Part shown: positions 56,499 through 64,000 of the stretch, in pieces
Layout of the letters: each line of letters opens with the position of its first letter
Numbering within the stretch: position 1 is the stretch's first letter
Assembly (NCBI GenBank): GCA_025526935.1
Contig: JAHLKD010000099.1
Location: forward strand, 143,089 to 207,088
Origin: Cladochytrium replicatum
Taxonomy: Eukaryota; Chytridiomycota; Chytridiomycetes; Cladochytriales; Cladochytriaceae
Reading direction: 5' to 3'
DNA length: 64,000 nucleotides
The notes under the pieces: model-generated
Database searches by the model: none
What the model saw: only the letters and a program-made list of their open reading frames with translations
Told to the model about the DNA's origin: nothing
Translations under genes and position numbers: made by a program

Positions 56499-57576
56499 CA
56501 TATAAGCTTTTGACAAGATAACAAACTAATGGATTGCCAGATTCGTCAGTCTCTGTAAATCCATTGGGCATTTCAACATAAACATCTTCCTCAAGTGATG
56601 CATTGAGATATGCTCCTGTAATGTCAAATTGATAAATGTGTAATTTGACAATTGCAGCAAGAGCAACTAGTAATCAAATTGTAGTGGTTTTCGCCACAGG
56701 AGAATAGGTTTTGTCGAAATCCATTCCCTGTATCTGGGAGAACCCTCTAACTACCCATCGTGCCTTGAATCGGATGATGTTGCCATCTTCATCAAGTTTG
56801 TATGAATAGACCCATTTGCCAGTGAGAAGGTTGTTCCCATTTGGCAAGATGCGTTTGTTCCATGTTCCCAAATTGATAAGTTGTTGATTTTCTTCACACA
56901 TGGCTGCAAGCCAGTATGGCCATTCATCAGGTCGCGACATAGCTTCCTGGACTGTTTTGGGAATACTTCTCAAGTGTCCTTGAGGTATAGGAATGTCGGG
57001 TGTACTCGATTTTGCTTTCTCATTTACATTGACATTGGGGATATTACGTCTCAACAAAGGATGTCTTCGCTGGGGATGAAATCTGTTTGTTGGAGTAACC
57101 ATAGGTTGTTTGCCTTTAAGTTTGCGACGTTTGGCTTTGTGTGCAACAAATCCATAATCGTTGTCATCATCTTCACCAATCCATTGTAAATCTTCCAAAT
57201 CACTTTGGGAACCATCTTCATTTTGTTCTTGTACGTGTGGTACAGAAAGTGGTACATAAGTGTCATTGTTCATGTTTAACGAATGGTTATAGTCGTTGGT
57301 GGTATCGTGCTCGTCATCAACATTTGAATCATGTTGGGACATAGGAGTAACATGCATTTGTGAGATATCCATTCGATGATAAAATCGTTGGTTGGGATCC
57401 AACTCCTCATCAGATGAGGTGTTAGCGCTATCATCAGAATCTGAGTCTGTAGTATTGTCATTATCGCTATTCATATCAGGTAAACTTGAAATATCAAAAT
57501 GTTGACCCTGAGGAATAGGATAGTGTTTGGTGAGGTCATATAAAGTTTGTGATGTTGGGTTTAAGCCAACAAATAC
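56499..57576 (-). mobile_element. Older copia family fragment (IN end to RT), element 4
   Basis: Minus-strand coding sequence of a second copia family: VFVGLNPTSQTLYDLTKHYP, an acidic linker, then YWLAAMCEENQQLINLGTWN, LTGKWVYSYKLDEDGNIIRF and KARWVVRGFSQIQGMDFDKT. At 56673 a TGA interrupts the RT (TTTI*LLVALAAIVKL, where the related elements have an amino acid). It ends at LVKSLYG where the BED cassette begins. At its upstream end (57576) it is cut by LTR D of element 2. Confidence 0.85.
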
Positions 57577-58175
57577 TGTTAAGTATTTCGATTGATGGAC
57601 TTGGCCAATCCAGTCATTGATAGTACAAAAACACAAACGCCCGATATACAGAAATGTCACTCTTCACTGAGCAACATTTCTAACTATTGAACTAAAGCAT
57701 ATAGATGATGATCTATTACGAGTTTGGATACCTCCAGTTATTTCTTCATGGGTTATATTTATTGCGGCCATAGGTATAGTAAACTGTCATTACTTTTCTA
57801 TCATCCACTTGTAGAAGTGAAGCCCGGATCAGATCACAGCAAAGGTTTACATATGATTAACGCGTTCGTGGGAATCATGTGTGAGAACAATCCTGTTGAG
57901 GAGAGCTAGATCTCACGCACAGCTTAGCATGATTATGCTTCGCTACGCCTGTGAGAAGAAGAGTCAAACCTTATCGCTTCGATCCAGATCTTCCGGAAGG
58001 AAAAGCCAAAACGACAGTACACTTATTTAAGGAGCCTGTGGCGATACACACAAGGAGCATTCTCTTGCGCTAGCACTTGTGACTCGCAATCTTCTTTATT
58101 CATCTCTTAGTAACATTAACCTGTGAATTAACAACACACACAACCTGAGGATCCAGACCACAGCTTTGTTCAACA
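57577..58175 (+). mobile_element. Copia LTR D (5' LTR of element 2)
   Basis: 599 bp, TGTTAAGTATTTCG...TTTGTTCAACA on the + strand. It is inserted into element 4. The following bases CAATAGTTACGAATCG would be the primer-binding region; it does not begin with TGG, so the usual tRNA 3'-end priming is not evident. Confidence 0.95.
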
Positions 58176-58226
58176 CAATAGTTACGAATCGTTGCTTAAC
58201 ACATTTCTTTGGACAACAACGACAAG

Positions 58227-61200
58227 ATGGGTTCAGGATCGAATGACGCCACATCTTCGCGGCCGAAGCCATTCACCGGTAAAACGCTGCAGGATTTCGA
58301 TCTGTACATGGAACAAGTGCAGACTTACGCAAACTTACGTGGCGGCGCTGGCACTATGCTTCTCCAAGAACCAATGGCTCTTCCTGATAGTCCGAATTAC
58401 GAGGCGGAAGGAAATCGCCCACAGCGTCCGATAGTCATCGCCGGAGCTGCTGGCGGAGCTGCTAACGAAGCACGAGCACAATGGGAAGCAGAACTACGTG
58501 AACATTTGGCGATTGTCACACACAACAGTCACTTACGTACGCAATATCGTGCTGAGATGCAAGATTACCGTGCACAACAAGCGGACAATAACGTCGCAGT
58601 TGGAATTCTATGCGAATGTTTCCCAAAACGCGACATGAATCGAGTCAGAGCTTATGCGTCAGCAAAAGGCAAAGTCGATGGACTTTGCCGAATTTTCAGT
58701 GCTGGCGGTCAAGCTCCGATCGAATCGTCTATGTGGGAGCAACGGCTGGTAGATCTGAAATGTACGAACGGTCAGTCGGCAGAAAGCGTTCAGCAGTTTG
58801 TGACCGACCTCACTGAGTTATTCGAACTCAAACTGAACTCTTTACCGGACGAACTCGTAATCAAGGATCTACTAAACCGGTTAGTCGCAAAAATCACGAT
58901 GCAGACAATTGAACTACGGACCCTCGTACCTTTTCTCGGAAAAATGATCACTTCTGCGTATGCCGAATGGGAACCGGCGTTAATACAAGATCCAATTGAT
59001 GCTGCAAACCTGAATGCTCCGCGACCATTCCACCAAAAGCCAACGCATTACTTCGAAACAGTGTCAAATATCTTGACCGACCTCAACCAATTGGTCCAAC
59101 TCAGCGTCACCATGGATGCCGGTGGGCCGAATGGGACAAAGAAGGCCATGAAGGCAAAGGCGAAGAAAGCGAAGGCGAAAGCGAAAGCCAAGGTTGCGAA
59201 GTCGGAGGATATTTGTACCTTGCATCCGAACTCATCTCACACCAATGCTCAATGCCGTAAGCAGGGTGCCTCGGGTGGCTCAGGCAGTAGCGGTGGGAGT
59301 AGCAGTTCCACTCGGACCAGGCAGTCGCAGGACTCCAGGTCGTCCACATCTTCTTCTGCAAAGAAGACAGATCTCACATGCAATTTCTGTGGCAAACGAG
59401 GGCACAAGCAGTCGGCGTGTAAACGCTATCTCACTGCAAAGAGTCTTTGTTTAGACACGGATTTTCGTGCATTCATTGCCAGCCGTGGCGATGCAGGTGA
59501 TGATTCGTCGGAGGACGAATCTACCGCCAAACCGGTGTTGACCAAGAAGGTAATCTTTGACCTTACCCAACCTACTTCTGTTGATAAAGATGCTGACACA
59601 TACATCGGAAATATGTTTTCGATAGTGAACGCACACTCGGCACAGAAGGTTGTCCGTGTACATGTTCAAGCAAAGGATCGTGTGGGTTTGCTTGATACAG
59701 GCGCAACTGTTTGGATGACACCTAATCGTCATGCCTTTAGTTCGCTGACGTATACAAATGACGAGGACGTGGTGGAACTAGCGGATAGTCATACAATTCC
59801 AGTTTGTGGTTTTGGAGATGTATCTGTAGTTTTACCCAATGGGCGAATTAAGATAATACACAACGCACTTTATGTTCCTGATCTCGAAGACACACTTGCA
59901 TCAGTGTGTAGTATCATTGGAGACTCCGGGGACATTGTGAGTTTCACCAAAGACAAGGTTATCCTCACGCATGGTGATACGGATGAACACGTTATTATTG
60001 GGCGACGGGAAAGAGATTTGCACTATCTCTATGCTGATGTTAGTACCGTCGGAACTCACCAACCGCGGCATGTGATTGCTCAACGAGCTAAAGCAGTAGC
60101 GGTATCCGCAGAAGGTCTCGATCAGTCGATGGACTTTACGTCCGGTGTACGATCTTCTCACGCGATGGGTCTCGATGTAATGTCAGACAACAGCATTCGT
60201 CAAACGAACGATGATGAATGTCAACGAGCATCTCAAGATACAGTTGGAGTGAGCACCAACTTATCGCCAGTGACAGTACACGAACTTGCAAAGTTACACC
60301 AGCAGTTTGGTCACATCCACTTACGGACGATCTTTCGAACGGCAGAGAAGCTCAACATCAAAATGCCCAAGGTTGAACCGGATGCATTCAATCTTGTCAA
60401 CAAATCAATTATGCAGAATTGTTTGATCTGTAGTCGCACGAAGCTGAAGCAGAAGCCGATTTATTCTACAATAAGTCGAGCTCCGAGGAAACTTTTCCGT
60501 CTGTTTTCCAATGTCGTACGTTTAATCTACGACGGACAGAAGAAGAGATATTGGCAGATCATTGTCGACGAACAACCTCGTTTCATCACAATCTACTTCC
60601 TGAATCGAAAGAGTGATGCGGTGGATAGTATGATTCGACATATCGCTGATGTGGAAAATCGCAATCGCCCATTACACGTTGCTGAACTACGTTCCGATTC
60701 AGGAGAATTGATTACGAAATGGTTGATCCAATGGTGCAATACCAAGATTCCTCGCATCCACGTCCACCCAGCTCCTCCGTCAGTAAAGGAACTCGATGGT
60801 CTATCAGAGCGGAATATGCAATCGATCAAGTATATGTCGGACGCGATGCTGCTACAAGCTGGACTACCACGAACACTTCAATTCGTGCAACTCTCCATCC
60901 TATATGCTGCGGTCGTCAAGAACGCTACTTTCCATTCAGCTGTGAATGCGATTCCGTACTGTGCTTACCTTGACAAGCGGATAGATCTGGCAACTATCCA
61001 CGCCTTTGGAACACTCGTTAGTTTGTGGATCTCACACGAACAAAGGTTGGCACGCAAAACCCGAGACAAGTCTGAACTAGGCCTGTTTCTCGGATACAAG
61101 GGTGAAGACCTGAAGATCGTCATAGCACTCAATTTTCGGACAAACACAATAGGCGAATACTTCCATGTTACGTTCCACGAGGGAGTTTTTGTTGGTTATA

Positions 61201-61455
61201 ATCCTACCCGACAATTACTCGACGATCTTACGGTACAATATCCACTGAAGGCCGGGACATATTTCGATGTTGATCAAATACCAACCGGGGATCAGGGGGT
61301 GCAAGAGACGACTGTTGAGTTTGTCTCAGACAATTTCCCGATTTCTACCGTTGCAGACGAAGAAATCGATGAGGATATGAACGACGACCCCATATATTAC
61401 CGCTTAGAAGAAGCCGGTGACATGCATGTTGTTGAACATTTACATGGACTAGACG
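58227..61455 (+). mobile_element. Ty1/copia element 2: gag-protease-integrase, interrupted
   Basis: One long open frame from ATG 58227 (MGSGSNDATSSRPKPFTGKT) to the insertion of LTR C. Gag is followed by the C..H....H....C motif (ICTLHPNSSHTNAQC), a Ser-rich linker and a CCHC knuckle (CNFCGKRGHKQSAC). Protease: LLDTGATVWMTPNRH. Integrase: the HHCC finger and DDE core as in element 1, then the GKGY-type LFLGYKGEDLKI. The frame is lost at EHLHGLD, where element 1 continues with DDDPDDADYD. It is the only copy in the window with intact gag. The rest of pol should lie beyond the right edge of the window. Confidence 0.94.
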
Positions 61456-62054
61456 TGTTGAACAAAGCTGTGGTCTGGATCCTCAGGTTGTGTGTGTTGC
61501 TAATTCACGGGTTAATGTTTCTAAGAGATGAATAAAGAAGATTGCGAGTCACAAGTACTAGCGCAAGAGAATGCTGCTTGTGTGTATCGCCACAGGCTCC
61601 TTAAATAAGTGTACTGTCGTTTTGGCTTTTCCTTCCGGAAGATCTGGATCGAAGCGATAAGGTTTGACTCTTCTTCTCACAGGCATAGCGAAGCATAATC
61701 ATGCTAAGCTGTGCGTGAGATCTAGCTCTCCTCAACAGGATTGTTCTCACACATGATTCCCACGAACGCGTTAATCATATGTAAACCTTTGCCGTGATCT
61801 GATCCGGGCTTCACTTCTACAAGTGGATGATAGAAAAGTAATGACAGTTTACTATACCTATGGCCGCAATAAATATAACCCATGAAGAAATAACTGGAGG
61901 TATCCAAACTCGTAATAGATCATCATCTATATGCTTTAGTTCAATAGTTAGAAATGTTGCTCAGTGAAGAGTGACATTTCTGTATATCGGGCGTTTGTGT
62001 TTTTGTACTATCAATGACTGGATTGGCCAAGTCCATCAATCGAAATACTTAACA
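61456..62054 (-). mobile_element. Copia LTR C (3' LTR of element 3)
   Basis: 599 bp in the minus orientation, inserted into element 2 at 61455/61456. The 5 bp to the left are AGACG (61451-61455), the expected half of a target duplication whose partner is outside the window. The polypurine tract (complement CACCCCCTCAG) follows at 62055-62065. Confidence 0.93.
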
Positions 62055-62181
62055 CACCCCCTCAGTCATTAGATAGGTACAACCGAGAGTATCACTCAAC
62101 TGATCATAACTTTCTGTAAATGCTGAAGTTGATATTCTATTGAAATAAAGGTGAGTTGTATGGACATCGCCAGCCGGTCGT

Positions 62182-64000
62182 TCAAGATAGTATATTAAGT
62201 GAAGACTGACTGACTAGCCCCAACGAGCCCCTGTGTTTAAGGTATAATTTACTTCCAAGAGGTTTAGTTAAGATGTCCGCGATCATATCAGAAGTATCCA
62301 TATGGTGTAACTCCTGATGTTTCTGTTCAACTTGGAGATTCACAAATCTCTCGCGAACGTCCATGTGTTTGGTCCGTTTGTTGTTGAACAGATTGTTTGC
62401 GATAGACTCGGTGGATTGATTGTCTTGCCATAAACGGAGCGGATTGAACGACGTAATTCCAATACCCGTCATAAGATTTTTCATCCACTTCATCTCACGC
62501 GATAGTTCGTTCAGCGCATACAGTTCGGCTTCCGACGACGAGGCTGCAATAGTCTGTTGTCGAATCGACTGCCAACTGATTGCCGCATTAGCGAACATTA
62601 CCACGTAACCGGTTCGTGAGTATCTATCTGCATCGCCCGCCCAGTCTGCATCGGCATAACCTTGTGGGTTGTTAGCCGAATCAAACATGTAGAGACCGTC
62701 GGGTCTTAGCATCGGAGACGTGATACCAGTCCGTGTATAGTGTAAACCGTAATCCCAAGTACCGAGTAAATATCGTTGTAATCGATAGAGAGCCTTTGAT
62801 TCTGACTGTCGAGGATCAATCTGATGTTGTGCCAAAATATTGACTGCGTATGAAATATCCGGTCGTGTCTTAGTCGCCACGTACGATATCTTCATTAACA
62901 TTGATCGAAATTGTGTTGCCTCGGCATCAGACAGTGTTGGTGTGGTCTCATCAAAGATATATGATTTTGACATCGGTGTTTTGGTCGGTTTGATGTTGGT
63001 ACCCCATAAATTCGCTTCTTCGAGAATCTTCTTTACGTACAATGCATTGCTAAGGAAATATCCTTCCGTTGTCTGCAATAACTCCATTTTCAGAATCCAT
63101 TTCGCCTTCGAAGTACTGCCTACTGTGAACGAAGTTTCCAAATCGGTCTGAAACCGATGATATGCGTTTGGATCTGTGGAAAAATGTAGTATATCATCGA
63201 CATGAACGGTAGTGTGTTCGCGGGTATTATTTGTTGGATTGTATCGCCAGAAATGACAGATGTCTGCAATATTCCGCACGAAACCAACACTGAGATATTG
63301 TTTCCAAAGAGTTTTGTACCATTCTCGAGCTGCCTGGTGTAGACCGTACAGACTTTTGATAAGTCTGCAGACGATGGGTCGATTCTGGAAATCTACTCGT
63401 CCGAAACCATGAGGGAGTTCGACGTAGTTCTCTTCTTCCAGTATCGCATTGAGATATGCACCCTTGATATCAAACTGGAATATGATCATGCCGACTAATG
63501 CTGCTAATGCAATCAGAAAACCGATCGTGGACGTTTTCGTAACTGGAGAATAGGTTTCATCGAAATCCAATCCTTCAATCTGTGAAAATCCTCGTACGAC
63601 CCAACGTGCTTTGAATCGAGTAATATTGCCATGTTCGTCAAGCTTATATGTGAAAACCCATTTGCCCGATAATAAATTCCGTCCATCAGGTAAAACGTTT
63701 CGGCCCAAGTATTGTTGCCGACTAGTTGTGTGACTTCCTCCTTCATCGCCGCTAACCAGAATGGAGCCTCATCGGATCGTGATAAAGCCTCACGAAGAGT
63801 CTTTGGTGCAGTCCGTATATTTCCATTCGCAATTGGTTGTGTTGGATATGAGGAATCGGCCTTCAGGGTCCAATCGATATTAGGAACGGACCGGGTAAAC
63901 AAGGAATTTTGTTTCCTTTTGGCGTTCGACAAATTTGCACTTGCTTGACGTTTTCGTTTTTTGCTGCATACGCTTCGTCGACATCTTCTCCAATGAATGA
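62182..64000 (-). mobile_element. Ty1/copia element 3: RT-RNase H, runs off the window
   Basis: Minus-strand RT and RNase H, near-identical to element 1 but uninterrupted at the LTR B site. The open frame 62182-63708 contains the HVDDIL active site and the RNase H DAD..SSSEAE residues. The last 310 nt carry three single-base losses relative to element 1: an A in an A-run at 63692-63695 (4 instead of 5), a C near 63960 and a T near 63998. These shift the frame. The 5' half of the element, with gag and the 5' LTR, would be beyond 64000. Confidence 0.92.

Noticed and set aside
57724-57909. 61-codon frame repeated in every copia LTR
   Set aside because: Present in all LTR copies on the antisense or sense strand with the same sequence, inside LTR regulatory DNA; no sign of a protein.

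Overview
The window is nuclear DNA of a fungus, most likely a zoosporic (chytrid-type) fungus. Genes are split by many short introns (about 45-100 nt, GT...AG). The gene set is fungal or opisthokont (GLE1, ERB1/BOP1, DRE2, SCD6/LSM14, VPS1, mitochondrial ATP synthase epsilon, a velvet-domain fragment). Two genes belong to motile cilia or basal bodies (a CFAP157-like coiled-coil protein and ARL6/BBS3), which non-flagellated fungi lack. A decayed MT-A70 methyltransferase of the MTA1 kind and a decayed W-W type ankyrin-like repeat gene fit the same lineage. The lineage call is inference; no marker gene allows a species call.

Layout. 1-2.2 kb: a degenerate direct repeat and a tRNA-Ala(UGC). 2.2-8.7 kb: a SHOC1/ZIP2-like meiotic gene (-), a frameshifted MTA1-like remnant (+), inositol monophosphatase (-) and an unknown membrane protein (+). 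10-19.4 kb is a compact conserved block: sodium:solute symporter (-), GLE1 (+), ATP synthase epsilon (+), DRE2 (-), ERB1/BOP1 (-). 20-22 kb: a broken velvet gene, minisatellite units and a hAT transposase relic containing an 80-bp palindrome. 22.4-24 kb: SCD6/LSM14. 24-26.7 kb: gene-poor, with a copia gag relic. 26.8-42.7 kb: LEA2-like membrane protein, an unknown protein, CFAP157, a large DENN-domain protein, an ARID-like protein, an ankyrin-type pseudogene and a Tubby-domain protein. 42.7-48.4 kb: a KH/FUBP-like relic, ARL6 and VPS1, the last two divergent from a shared 317-bp spacer.

48.5-64 kb is a transposon graveyard. It holds a hAT-like subterminal segment next to a roughly 97-bp minisatellite array. 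Three near-identical Ty1/copia elements with 599-bp LTRs lie nested in one another and in an older copia family. There is also a solo LTR with a perfect 5-bp target duplication, and a 0.6-kb cassette with 60-bp inverted ends carrying a BED-type zinc finger. The order of insertion can be read from the junctions.

Functionally the window is ordinary housekeeping (mRNA export, ribosome assembly, Fe-S assembly, P-body control, vesicle traffic) plus flagellum and meiosis genes. The most unusual items are the dead DNA-adenine-methyltransferase-like gene, the BED cassette, the hAT-minisatellite association and the nested copia stack. Several relics are broken by single-base indels, and some of these could be assembly errors rather than biology.
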